From positions 1 through 64,000 of the forward strand of contig CAJXDY010000001.1 in the NCBI GenBank assembly GCA_913052135.1: a stretch of 64,000 nucleotides of DNA, in the 5' to 3' direction. Positions 52,348-61,227 of this stretch are shown here, one piece after another. The stretch comes from UBA8106 sp913052135. Its GTDB lineage: Bacteria; Acidobacteriota; Vicinamibacteria; Vicinamibacterales; UBA823. The translations under genes and the position numbers were made by a program. The notes beneath the pieces are model-generated. The model was not told where the DNA came from, searched no databases, and worked only from the letters and a program-made list of their open reading frames with translations. Position 1 is the stretch's first letter, and every line of letters begins with the position of its first letter.

Positions 52348-53595
52348 TTGAATATTACGCCGGTGGCAGAAGTAGTGGTAAGGAAATACGGCGGTAGTTC
52401 GATCGCTACTCCTGAAAAGGTGATCGCGATCGCAGATCGAATCGCTGCTACTCGAAGTGCTCTGCCGAAGTTAGTCGTCGTGGTGTCAGCAATGGGAAGG
52501 ACTACTGACGACTTAGTTGCCTTGGCGCATAAGGTGACACGACGGCCAAAAGGTCGAGAAATGGATTTATTGCTTGCTTCAGGAGAGCAGATATCAGTCT
52601 CACTGCTTGGGCTTGCGTTACAAGACCGGGACGTGCCAGCCGTCTCCCTTACCGCTACACAGTGTGGTATCCGTACTGACGAAATGTTTAATGTCGCACG
52701 AATTCGATCGATCGATACACAACGAATACTGGATGAGCTTCGCGACGATCGGGTAGTAATTATTACCGGATTTCAAGGGGTGACCGATTCACATGAGATT
52801 ACGACACTCGGTCGAGGGGGCAGCGACGTCACGGGTGCCGCTGTGGCTGCAGCACTCGATGCACAGGTATGTGAAATTTGTACGGATGTTGACGGAGTGC
52901 TTTCCGCCGATCCGTCGATCGCATCGAATACAAGATTATGGTCGAAGCTTAGTTATGAAGAGGCTATTGAAATGGCTTCGAGTGGAGCTAAGGTGCTCCA
53001 TCCTCGCGCTGCGGAAATTTGCATGAATTATGGAATTCCAATTCACGTCCGATCGAGTTTTCATAATCGCGAAGGGACCTGGATTCGTTCAAGAGAGGAT
53101 GTTATGGAAACGGCTGAAGTCGTTGGCGTCAGCAGTGACAAGAACGTAGCGAAATTGACATTACTAAATGTGGAGGATCGCCCTGGTGTTGCTGCGAAGG
53201 TCTTTGAAGAATTGGCTGCAGAAGGTATTAGTATTCGATTGATCATCCAAAGTGCGAGTTCTGAAGATCGGGCGCGAATTACCTTTATTGTTGACGAAGA
53301 ATATGTGGACGCGGCTACTGAGGTGTTTCGCCGCTGGAAAGAAGAAGAATTGGCATCGGACGTGCTGGTTGACAGAGATGTTGCCAAGATCTCGATAGTT
53401 GGTTCGCGAATTGCCTCCACGCCCAATTTAGCCGCAAGAATGTTTGTTGCCTTAGCTCGTGAGAATATCAACATCGATTGTATAAGTTCCTCTGAAATGA
53501 AGGTCGCATGCGTGATTGCATCTAAGCATCTCAATAAAGCTGTGCAAGTAGTCCACGATGAATTCTTTGCACTGGAGTTGAAGGCCGATGGGTAA
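52348..53595 (+). CDS. lysC: Aspartate kinase
   Basis: A 415-residue monofunctional aspartokinase. VVRKYGGSSIATPEKV is the N-terminal P-loop-like motif, then LLASGEQISVSLL, TLGRGGSDVTGAAVAAAL, and CTDVDGVLSADP. Two ACT domains (about residues 265-410) bind the feedback inhibitor, lysine or threonine. The frame is open to 52240 inside the previous gene, but the TTG at 52348, preceded by AAGGGG, starts the domain properly; GTG 52372 is a second choice. Its end overlaps asd by eight bases. Confidence 0.94.
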   Translation: MNITPVAEVVVRKYGGSSIATPEKVIAIADRIAATRSALPKLVVVVSAMGRTTDDLVALAHKVTRRPKGREMDLLLASGEQISVSLLGLALQDRDVPAVSLTATQCGIRTDEMFNVARIRSIDTQRILDELRDDRVVIITGFQGVTDSHEITTLGRGGSDVTGAAVAAALDAQVCEICTDVDGVLSADPSIASNTRLWSKLSYEEAIEMASSGAKVLHPRAAEICMNYGIPIHVRSSFHNREGTWIRSREDVMETAEVVGVSSDKNVAKLTLLNVEDRPGVAAKVFEELAAEGISIRLIIQSASSEDRARITFIVDEEYVDAATEVFRRWKEEELASDVLVDRDVAKISIVGSRIASTPNLAARMFVALARENINIDCISSSEMKVACVIASKHLNKAVQVVHDEFFALELKADG

Positions 53596-54643
53596 CCGAA
53601 AACGGATTCAGGTGGGAATCCTGGGATCTACTGGCATGGTAGGCCAGCAGCTTATACAAGAACTCACGGATCATCCGTGGTTCGAATTGACTTGGCTAGG
53701 TGCAAGTGAACGTTCAGCCGGACGGCAATATACGGATGTGACCGACTGGCGTCTACCAACTCCACTCTCTTCCAGTCTTGGGAATTTGATAGTTCAGAGT
53801 TCAGATCCGACTGGTGCGCCTCATCTTATGTTTTCCGGTGTGGACGCATCGGCTGCTGGTCAGATTGAATCCGCGTTTGCGAACGCCGGTCATATGATTG
53901 TAAGTAATGCCCGTAATCATCGTATGGATGAGTGCGTACCACTGTTGATACCAGAAGTAAACCCAGACCACTTAAGGCTTTTAGGCCAGCAGAAAAAAAG
54001 AAAAGGATGGGCGGGTGGTGTTGTTACTAACCCAAACTGCTCGACTATTGTATTGGCAATGGCCTTGGCGCCATTGAAAGTATTCGGTATTCGTTCAGTG
54101 ATTGCCACTACTCTTCAGGCCATATCTGGTGCAGGATATCCTGGATTGGCTTCGTACGACATTATTGGCAATGTAATACCGGTCGTGTTTGGTGAAGAAG
54201 AAAAATTGGAACATGAAACACAGAAAATTCTTGGTACATTTATTGAAGACCATATTGAATTACATCCAATGACTGTCAGTGCCCACACGACTCGCGTGCC
54301 GGTGATCGATGGTCATACTGTAACGGTGTCAGTTAAATTTGAGAAAGCGCCGACATTGGATGAGCTGCGCGCGGCATTCGAGGAATTTACAGGTGCTCCG
54401 CAAGAGCAAGAATTGCCAAGCGCGCCAAAAAGTCCAATCGTGTACTTAAACGCCGAAGACCGACCCCAGCCTCGACTTGATGCTCAACGCGGACACGGGA
54501 TGACGGTATCAATAGGTCGCCTAAGAGAATGTAAGGTGCTCGATATTAGATTCGTAGCGCTTGGCCACAACACTGTGCGTGGTGCTGCGGGCGCCGCGGT
54601 GCTCAATGCCGAATTAATGTACTCGCAAGGCTTGCTAAACTAA
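53588..54643 (+). CDS. asd: Aspartate-semialdehyde dehydrogenase
   Basis: A 351-residue NADP-dependent enzyme reducing aspartyl phosphate. GILGSTGMVGQQLIQEL is the NADP-binding start; the nucleophile is the Cys in VTNPNCSTIVLAMAL and HPMTVSAHTTRVPVIDGHT carries the catalytic His region. The type is that of archaea, fungi and Chloroflexus-like bacteria rather than the enterobacterial enzyme. Last gene of the operon; converges with the EamA gene across a 46-base gap. Confidence 0.94.
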   Translation: MGNRKRIQVGILGSTGMVGQQLIQELTDHPWFELTWLGASERSAGRQYTDVTDWRLPTPLSSSLGNLIVQSSDPTGAPHLMFSGVDASAAGQIESAFANAGHMIVSNARNHRMDECVPLLIPEVNPDHLRLLGQQKKRKGWAGGVVTNPNCSTIVLAMALAPLKVFGIRSVIATTLQAISGAGYPGLASYDIIGNVIPVVFGEEEKLEHETQKILGTFIEDHIELHPMTVSAHTTRVPVIDGHTVTVSVKFEKAPTLDELRAAFEEFTGAPQEQELPSAPKSPIVYLNAEDRPQPRLDAQRGHGMTVSIGRLRECKVLDIRFVALGHNTVRGAAGAAVLNAELMYSQGLLN

Positions 54644-54689
54644 ATCCATTCACAGTTGGCTGCTAGTTGCGTTGCTAGAAAAAATCATT

Positions 54690-55574
54690 TTAGGATTCTT
54701 TCGCCATCAAATAAATCGCAACAGCTGTCATGCACATGGCGATTATCTGGTAGTCATAAGGTACGCGTTGGTAAATCCACAGTGAAAGAATGATCGTGAT
54801 GACCGGTGCCAATGCGGTCATTGGGACGACGATTATGGCCTTTCCGTATCGAAGTGCGTAGACGTAACAAAGGGCGCCGACAGAATTTAACACGTGAATC
54901 ATGGCTGCCAGATAAGGTCCGTTTACTCCCCAGTTAATCGTCTGGCTGAAATCGGTCATGCCTAAGGCCACCGGAATCAACAGAACACCGCTGAGCATCA
55001 TATAGAAGAAAATGCTTTCCGCCGCGATTGTGTCGGTTGCGAATTTCATAATGTAGGCCTGCACCCCCCACATGATGAGTACGCTAATCGCGAGGAGAAA
55101 CCATCGATACCCTTGCACGAGCGTGTCGTCGGGTTCTACATATGAAAGAAGTACGATAGCAGGCAGGGCGAAGGTGATGCCTATCCAGTTCTTTAGACTT
55201 GCGCGTTCGCGAAGAAGCCAGACAGAGAAGACGATGGTGATCACTGGATATAACGAAACGATCGGAAAGACGATAAAGGCCGGTCCTGATCGGAGTGCCT
55301 CAAAAAGCATCAATTGACCACCGGCACCCGTGAATCCAATAAGACTTCCAAGTAACACTGCCCGTGGGCTGGTTGCAAGGGGGAGAGGGTCTAGCCGTCG
55401 CGCAGCTATTGCGCAGGGAATCATGGTTAGAGCCCAAACTGAATAGCCAAGAGTTGCTGGAAAGCCTTGTTGCTCAGGAATTTCAATTAAGGCCCCCCAA
55501 ATACCCCAAGTACCAGTTGTGAGGATTGCGTATGTTAACCAGTGACGGGACCAAGAAGATGAAGTATGGCGCAT
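54690..55574 (-). CDS. EamA/DMT-family transporter
   Basis: A 294-residue membrane protein with about ten hydrophobic segments and the internal two-fold repeat of EamA (WGIWGALIEIPEQQGFPATLGY in the first half, ALCYVYALRYGKAIIVVPMTALAPVITIILSL in the second). Members export or import metabolites, amino acids or sugars. A lone gene, convergent with asd and divergent from the SIS gene. The substrate is unknown. Confidence 0.87.
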   Translation of the reverse strand: MRHTSSSWSRHWLTYAILTTGTWGIWGALIEIPEQQGFPATLGYSVWALTMIPCAIAARRLDPLPLATSPRAVLLGSLIGFTGAGGQLMLFEALRSGPAFIVFPIVSLYPVITIVFSVWLLRERASLKNWIGITFALPAIVLLSYVEPDDTLVQGYRWFLLAISVLIMWGVQAYIMKFATDTIAAESIFFYMMLSGVLLIPVALGMTDFSQTINWGVNGPYLAAMIHVLNSVGALCYVYALRYGKAIIVVPMTALAPVITIILSLWIYQRVPYDYQIIAMCMTAVAIYLMAKES

Positions 55575-55591
55575 TGAATATTGGGAAAGCC

Positions 55592-55623
55592 TTGAATAGT
55601 CTGCGTGCTCATGCGTTTATAAT
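55592..55623 (+). promoter_or_regulatory. Putative promoter of the sugar-catabolic run
   Basis: A perfect TATAAT at 55618-55623 lies 48 bases before the SIS-domain start; the best -35, TTGAAT at 55592, is 20 bases upstream, longer than optimal. It is in the divergent gap with the EamA gene. Confidence 0.4.
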
Positions 55624-55671
55624 CAATCGTGAAACACTAAGTAAATCGACAGCTATGAGTTTATAACGAGA

Positions 55672-56868
55672 ATGAGCGATCTACTGAGGGAACTATCGAC
55701 ACAAGGTTCATCATTTGCAGCTCTCGTGAAAGCATCCGAGAGTGAACAGCGTAAACTCGGATATTTTCATACGCTGCACGAGATTTTCGAACAACCAGAG
55801 TGCTGGGTCCAAACAGCGCATGCGCTGGCGGCTCATGCGACTCAACTGTCAGATTGGCTGGATGCGGGTGACAAGAGTAGCGGTTTACTGTTAACCGGTT
55901 CTGGTAGTTCGTATTACATCGGGGCGAGTCTTGCGCCGACCTTGCAAGCCAGTCTGGATATTCCTGTGAGGGCCGTCCCGAGTGGTTGGCTCTTACTCAA
56001 CCTTGATGAACATATCACACGGCATGCTGTTCCTGGCGTCGTATCGTTCGGTCGATCGGGTAATAGCCCAGAAAGTACAGTAGCCGTTAATCTCGTGCTG
56101 CAAGAACGACCGGAGTGTCGACATTTAATAGTGACATGTAATTCTGAAGGAAAGTTGGCTACTCAATATCCTGACCAGACACAAATCGTGCTCGATGAAA
56201 GAGTCCACGACAAAAGCTTGGTGATGACGAATAGCTTTACGAATATGTGGCTAGCGGGCCGTTTTCTTGGGTACCTTCGAAACACAGATCTCTATGACAG
56301 CCTAATGAATGACATCGCCACCACTGGACGTCGACTGCTAACCAATGGTTCCGAGCGACTTTTCACAATCGCAACGGGCTCGTACAAATCGGTGTTGTTT
56401 TTAGGAAGCGGCGCTCGATTTGGAGCGGCGCAAGAGGCTAGCCTGAAGATGCTTGAAATGTCATCTGGTCGCATTGCGACTAGAGCCGATACCTACCTAG
56501 GTGTTCGACACGGACCGTTGTCCTTTGTGCAACCAGACACGTTAATCGTGTGTTTCATTTCTTCGGATGAAAGGTTGCGCGCTTACGAACTCGACCTCGT
56601 CGGAGAATTAATTGCAAAGGGTCTGGGAAGTTCTCTGGTGTTGGTTGGAGTGAAAATACCAAGGGAAATGTTAAGAGATGACGCAATCTCCTTTAGTTAC
56701 GAACTTGTCGAGACGTTGACCGATAATGAGCTAAGTATTCTCGATGTTGTTGTCGGTCAACTACTTGGCTTCTTTCGATGTCTGCATGAAGGGCTCAAAC
56801 CTGACAAGCCCTCGCCTGATAATGTGATTACTCGGGTTGTGCGACCTTTTGTAATCCATGCAAAGTAA
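55672..56868 (+). CDS. SIS-domain sugar isomerase/deaminase, AgaS-like
   Basis: A 398-residue protein with two SIS domains: LLLTGSGSSYYIGASLAPTLQ with VVSFGRSGNSPESTVAV in the first, LFLGSGARFGAAQEASLKMLEMSSGRI in the second. Length and the LGVRHGPLSFV motif match AgaS, which deaminates galactosamine-6-phosphate to tagatose-6-phosphate; a GlmS-like glutaminase domain is absent. It heads a run with two PfkB kinases. ATG start at 55672. Other keto/aldose sugar-phosphate isomerases of this group are possible. Confidence 0.85.
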   Translation: MSDLLRELSTQGSSFAALVKASESEQRKLGYFHTLHEIFEQPECWVQTAHALAAHATQLSDWLDAGDKSSGLLLTGSGSSYYIGASLAPTLQASLDIPVRAVPSGWLLLNLDEHITRHAVPGVVSFGRSGNSPESTVAVNLVLQERPECRHLIVTCNSEGKLATQYPDQTQIVLDERVHDKSLVMTNSFTNMWLAGRFLGYLRNTDLYDSLMNDIATTGRRLLTNGSERLFTIATGSYKSVLFLGSGARFGAAQEASLKMLEMSSGRIATRADTYLGVRHGPLSFVQPDTLIVCFISSDERLRAYELDLVGELIAKGLGSSLVLVGVKIPREMLRDDAISFSYELVETLTDNELSILDVVVGQLLGFFRCLHEGLKPDKPSPDNVITRVVRPFVIHAK

Positions 56869-56875
56869 GGCAGCT

Positions 56876-57799
56876 ATGACTCGAGTACTTGTTATTGGTG
56901 AGATCAATGTTGATTTAATTTTGGGAGGTTGTGAGAAGTTTCCATCGTATGGAACCGAGGTGTTAGCAAGGGATGGTTTCCTGACGTTGGGAAGCGCCTC
57001 TGCTATTACTGCGGTAGGGCTTGCGCGCCTCGGCACTCCAGTCTCTTTTCTAGGCAAGGTTGGTGCTGATCCGAACGGCGCTGTTTGCCTTAATGCGATG
57101 GAGTCCGCCGGTGTTGATGTCACCCGTGTTGAGCGCAGCAAAAACGTGCAGACTGGTATCACCGTATCGATTGTAGGCTCTGATGATCGAGCTCTTGTTA
57201 CGTTTCCAGGTTCGATTACGGCATTAAAAGGTGCTGATGTTCCCGATTCATTGCTAGAGCAATTTGGGCATCTACACGTATCATCGTACTTCCTACAATC
57301 CAATTTAACTCCTGCGCTCCCTAACATTTTTCAACGAGCTCAAACCTTGGGTCTCACTGTGTCGGTCGATCCAGGATTCGATCCTGCTGAGGAGTGGGAT
57401 GCTGGATTGCTTGAAGCGTTAGTTTATGTCGATCTGTTTTTCCCAAATGAAATGGAACTGTCTGGGCTAACCAGCATGCTTACTCCGGGGGAGGCCGTCA
57501 GGACTCTTGATAATGGTCGGACGATTATCGTCGCTAAGCTCGGGCGTTCTGGTTGTCTGGTGCGAAATGACGGCGTCTCAATTGCTGCACCAGCGATTGA
57601 AGTGTCACCTGTAGATTCGACTGGCGCAGGGGATTCTTTTAATGCGGGATTTCTGAACGCATGGTTGGAGGGTGAGCCCATTAGGGAGTGTATGCGGTCC
57701 GGTAATATATGTGGTGGATTGGCGACACGGCGTGCTGGAGGCACTCCTGGGCAACCAGACCGAAGTGAATTGAACGCGGCGTTGAAAGCAAAAAAATAG
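56876..57799 (+). CDS. PfkB-family carbohydrate kinase
   Basis: A 307-residue ribokinase-fold enzyme. VLVIGEINVDLILGG opens it, LGSASAITAVGLARLG and FLGKVGADPNGA follow, and VDSTGAGDSFNAGFLNAW is the ATP-site signature with the catalytic Asp. Substrates include fructose, ribose, amino sugars and nucleosides. An in-frame ATG at 56858 overlaps the previous gene, but the ATG at 56876 with GTAAGG upstream fits better. It probably phosphorylates the sugar used by the AgaS-like protein. Confidence 0.88.
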   Translation: MTRVLVIGEINVDLILGGCEKFPSYGTEVLARDGFLTLGSASAITAVGLARLGTPVSFLGKVGADPNGAVCLNAMESAGVDVTRVERSKNVQTGITVSIVGSDDRALVTFPGSITALKGADVPDSLLEQFGHLHVSSYFLQSNLTPALPNIFQRAQTLGLTVSVDPGFDPAEEWDAGLLEALVYVDLFFPNEMELSGLTSMLTPGEAVRTLDNGRTIIVAKLGRSGCLVRNDGVSIAAPAIEVSPVDSTGAGDSFNAGFLNAWLEGEPIRECMRSGNICGGLATRRAGGTPGQPDRSELNAALKAKK

Positions 57800-57834
57800 C
57801 GGTTGGAAGTGGTAAATATCAAGATTGTTTCAAA

Positions 57835-58764
57835 ATGATTAGAATTGCCGGATTTAACACCTCACTCGATCGGTTTGTTGAGCTGGATCGGCTACAGGTC
57901 GGCGAAGTGCAGCGGATTAAGCGGGTCGAAGTGAATCCTGGAGGTAAAGGCCTGCATGTAGCAGTCTTATGCGGTGCTTTTAGCGAGCCGGTCAAGCTTG
58001 TTGGCATTACAGACGCACGCCATCGTGAACTGATTGGTAAATTTCTTCGATCACGAGACGTGACGTTTGAAGCAGTGGAGATATCCGGTGATGTCAGGAC
58101 CTGCTTGGCCATTCGTGAGACAAATGGCGTTATCACAGAACTACTAGAACCTGGACCGGAGTTGAAACCCTCAGAATGCGATCAATTAGTATTAGCAATG
58201 ACTTCCGAGATTGATTCTGACGACATTGCAGTACTGTCTGGTAGTCTTCCTCGAGGATTTGAGGCGGCCGCCTATGTTGAGGTTCTTTCTGGGTTAAAAA
58301 ATCTGGGCATCCGGACCTGTGTTGATGCGAGCGGGGATTTACTGAAAGACCTGTTACAGTGTCGTCCCTATCTGGTGAAGTTAAATCGTGATGAGGCGAG
58401 TGAAACACTAGGTCGTAGAATTCGCACGGTTACCGACGCTGTGGCAGCGGCACGATCTGTGAAGCATCCGGACATTGCATGTGTAGTGATATCGCTGGGA
58501 AGTGAAGGCTTGGTCGCTTTACACGAGGACCAAATCTGCCATTTTAGTACGCCAAATGAAGAAAGTCGTAACGCCGTAGGTGCAGGAGACTGCTTGCTGG
58601 GCGGAATTGCTGTAGCCTTGGCACGTGGTGCCACGATGGAAAATGCGTTAAAGCTGGGAACTGCTTGTGGTGCGACAAAAATTCGATCGTCTGAGACTGG
58701 GTTCTTACGGGCCAAAGAAGTTGAATCTGTCCTACCGACAGTCAGAATGCAGACGCTTGTTTAG
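57835..58764 (+). CDS. Phosphofructokinase-type PfkB kinase (tagatose-6-P / fructose-1-P kinase)
   Basis: A 309-residue kinase of the LacC/FruK subgroup. FNTSLDRFVELDRLQVGEV, VNPGGKGLHVAVLCGAF and AVLSGSLPRGF are the subgroup motifs; NAVGAGDCLLGGIAVAL has the catalytic Asp. Members phosphorylate tagatose-6-phosphate or fructose-1-phosphate to bisphosphates. Next to AgaS, a tagatose-6-phosphate role fits a galactosamine pathway; the aldolase is not in the window. Confidence 0.87.
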   Translation: MIRIAGFNTSLDRFVELDRLQVGEVQRIKRVEVNPGGKGLHVAVLCGAFSEPVKLVGITDARHRELIGKFLRSRDVTFEAVEISGDVRTCLAIRETNGVITELLEPGPELKPSECDQLVLAMTSEIDSDDIAVLSGSLPRGFEAAAYVEVLSGLKNLGIRTCVDASGDLLKDLLQCRPYLVKLNRDEASETLGRRIRTVTDAVAAARSVKHPDIACVVISLGSEGLVALHEDQICHFSTPNEESRNAVGAGDCLLGGIAVALARGATMENALKLGTACGATKIRSSETGFLRAKEVESVLPTVRMQTLV

Positions 58765-58806
58765 ATTCTTATCATAGTTGTTGAATGGATATGTTGGAGG
58801 TTTGAA

Positions 58807-59931
58807 ATGACGAAGGCTCTAGATCGACGGCAATTTGTTTTTGGGAGTGTGGCGGCGGGGATGGCGATGTCGTCGGAGGCGGCGTTTGGTAGAGCCCCTG
58901 CGATTAAGCAACCCGGTCGCGTCAGACCTGTCGTGATTTCTGATAAAAGTGGTTACGTTAATCGTAATGGTGGATCACAGAATTGCCTTGAAAAAGCTTT
59001 TGAATTGATCACACGTGGTGAAGATGTGCTCGACGCGATTTTGGCGGGTATCAATATTGTCGAATTGGATCCGCTTGAATCTGGGGTGGGCTATGGTGGG
59101 ACACCGAATGCGGATGGGATTGTTCAACTTGACTCCTGTTGCATGCATGGCCCAAAAAAACGAGCCGGCGGAGTGGCAGCGCTCGAGGGTGTCCGAACGC
59201 CTTCTTTGGTAGCAAAGGCTGTGATGGATCACACCGACCACCACCTTCTCGCCGGTCAAGGTGCCCAGGATTTTGCTAGAAATCTTGGCTTTACGATTGA
59301 AGATGATCTGAATACCAAGCGAACGCGCGAGAGATGGTTAGAATGGAAGCGCCGCATTGATCCGGGGCATTACCTGGACCCAGCAAGACGCCTAGAGTTT
59401 GAACGAGAGATTGCACGACAAATGCTGGATGAAGGACTGGTTGAAGAGAATCATTTTTGGGGCACAGTCACTTGTAATGCGATTAGTCCAGACGGTGAAA
59501 TTTGCGGTGTCACTTCAACTAGTGGTTTGGCCTGGAAGATTCCAGGTCGAACAGGAGACTCTCCAATTCTGGGGGCCGGGCTCTACGTCGATGGGGACGT
59601 AGGGGCTGCGGGTTCAACCGGACGAGGCGAGGCGAACCTATACAATCTGACATCGTTTTTGATCGTTGAAAACATGCGTCAGGGCATGCACCCAAAGGAT
59701 GCTGGGCTTGCTGGTCTATCACGCATTAAGTCGAATACGGTCGAGCAACGATTGCTACGGGACGACGGTAATCCCGCATTTAACATAAGATTTTTTGCAC
59801 TAAATGCGAAAGGCGAGTATGCGGGTGTGTCCATGTACCCGGCGGGAGAACTCACTTACGGTGTGTGTACGGAAAATGGAGCTGAGGAAGCACCACTTGA
59901 GGCATTGTTGTCGGGATCGCCAAACGACTGA
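58807..59931 (+). CDS. Tat-exported glycosylasparaginase-type Ntn hydrolase
   Basis: A 374-residue Ntn hydrolase related to N4-(beta-N-acetylglucosaminyl)-L-asparaginase. The signal DRRQFVFGSVAAGMA is twin-arginine, with cleavage likely near SSEAAFGRA. VELDPLESGVGYGGTPNADGIVQLD is the family block, and Thr220 in HFWGTVTCNAISPDG is the predicted catalytic residue freed by autocleavage, with the GxTGD and DGDVGAAGSTGRGE loops after it. It would cleave the GlcNAc-Asn linkage of glycopeptides in the periplasm. Isoaspartyl peptidase or asparaginase activity is the alternative. It is 42 bases after the LacC-type kinase, with GGAGG upstream. Confidence 0.87.
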   Translation: MTKALDRRQFVFGSVAAGMAMSSEAAFGRAPAIKQPGRVRPVVISDKSGYVNRNGGSQNCLEKAFELITRGEDVLDAILAGINIVELDPLESGVGYGGTPNADGIVQLDSCCMHGPKKRAGGVAALEGVRTPSLVAKAVMDHTDHHLLAGQGAQDFARNLGFTIEDDLNTKRTRERWLEWKRRIDPGHYLDPARRLEFEREIARQMLDEGLVEENHFWGTVTCNAISPDGEICGVTSTSGLAWKIPGRTGDSPILGAGLYVDGDVGAAGSTGRGEANLYNLTSFLIVENMRQGMHPKDAGLAGLSRIKSNTVEQRLLRDDGNPAFNIRFFALNAKGEYAGVSMYPAGELTYGVCTENGAEEAPLEALLSGSPND

Positions 59932-59989
59932 TGTTTTGAAAATTTGAAGCCACTAGAAGTTGAATTCGATCTGGATGTAGAGGTGAAAC

Positions 59990-61153
59990 ATGAAGCGAAT
60001 AGGGATGGGCCTTGTCGGAGCGGGATTAATAGGCCCACAACACATTGACGCTGTGAGGCGACTGGGCTTTGTCGATGTTGTAGCGGTCGCTGGTAGTAGT
60101 GAGAAGTCGGCCAAAGAGAAAGCAGAGATGCTGGGAATTCCAAAAGCGTACGGAGGATATCAGGCGCTCATTGATGATCCGGATGTTGAGGTGGTGCACA
60201 ACTGCACCCCAAACTTCTTGCACCTACCGGTGAACAGTGCGGTGATTGCTAAGAAGAAGCACGTTGTATCCGATAAACCGCTCGCTATGAATGCGAGTGA
60301 AGCGAAGCAGCTTCTAACTGCCGTTCAGCAAGCGGGTGTTGTACACGCAGTCACCTTTAATTATCGCGGTAACCCACTTGTGCAGCAGGCGAGGGCAATG
60401 ATTGCAAATGGGGAGATCGGCCAGCCACATTTTATCCACGGACATTATTTACAGGATTGGCTGATTAAGGAGACGGATTTTTCTTGGAGAATCGAACCCG
60501 AGAAGGGTGGGCCATCGTCAGCTATGGGAGATATTGGATCGCACTGGTGCGATTTGGTACAGCATGTTAGTGGGTTACGAATTGAATCAGTCCTTGCTGA
60601 TCTCACTACCGTGATTCCAACACGAACAAAACCTAAAGTTGCTCGAGAGTCTTTTGCAGGAGCAGGCGCCGCTGACACAGGAGAAACGTTTACAGTAGAG
60701 GTAGAGGATTTAGGGTCGGTACTTGTTCGATTCGAGAATGGCTGTAAGGGTGTGTTTTCGGTGGGACAAGTATGCGCAGGTCATAAGAACAACCTTGTGT
60801 TCGAAATCGATGGAATGGGTGGTTCCGTGCGGTGGCATCAAGAAAGGCAAAATGAGTTGTGGGTGGGACGTCGAGACGGTGGAAATATTGACATGGCGAA
60901 AGATCCTGGAATGATGGATGAGTCCATACAACATTACACCCACTTACCTGGTGGGCACCAAGAAGGATTTGCGACCGCCTTTCACAATGTCATCAGAGAT
61001 ATCTATGGTGTCATCTTGGAAGAAGGGGCCCGAAATGATATCCGACCTCCAGCTTTTGCAACTTTTGAGGATGGGTATCGTGCGAATTGTATTGTGGATG
61101 CCGTTCTTGCAAGTTCTGCTGCGGGTGGAGTCTGGACTCAGGTGCAGTACTAA
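59990..61153 (+). CDS. Gfo/Idh/MocA-family oxidoreductase
   Basis: A 387-residue NAD(P)-dependent oxidoreductase. GLVGAGLIGPQHIDAVRRLG is the Rossmann motif and VVSDKPLAMNASEAKQL carries the catalytic-type Lys. The C-terminal domain has GDIGSHWCDLVQHVSG. Members oxidise or reduce sugars, inositols and amino sugars. Position after the glycosylasparaginase suggests a role in sugar processing. Substrate unknown. Confidence 0.9.
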   Translation: MKRIGMGLVGAGLIGPQHIDAVRRLGFVDVVAVAGSSEKSAKEKAEMLGIPKAYGGYQALIDDPDVEVVHNCTPNFLHLPVNSAVIAKKKHVVSDKPLAMNASEAKQLLTAVQQAGVVHAVTFNYRGNPLVQQARAMIANGEIGQPHFIHGHYLQDWLIKETDFSWRIEPEKGGPSSAMGDIGSHWCDLVQHVSGLRIESVLADLTTVIPTRTKPKVARESFAGAGAADTGETFTVEVEDLGSVLVRFENGCKGVFSVGQVCAGHKNNLVFEIDGMGGSVRWHQERQNELWVGRRDGGNIDMAKDPGMMDESIQHYTHLPGGHQEGFATAFHNVIRDIYGVILEEGARNDIRPPAFATFEDGYRANCIVDAVLASSAAGGVWTQVQY

Positions 61154-61227
61154 ACACTAGGCGTGGGTATTACGAATTAGAGAAGGGTCGCTTACGCGGT
61201 TTTAGTCGTAGGTAATAGGAGGCTTTA

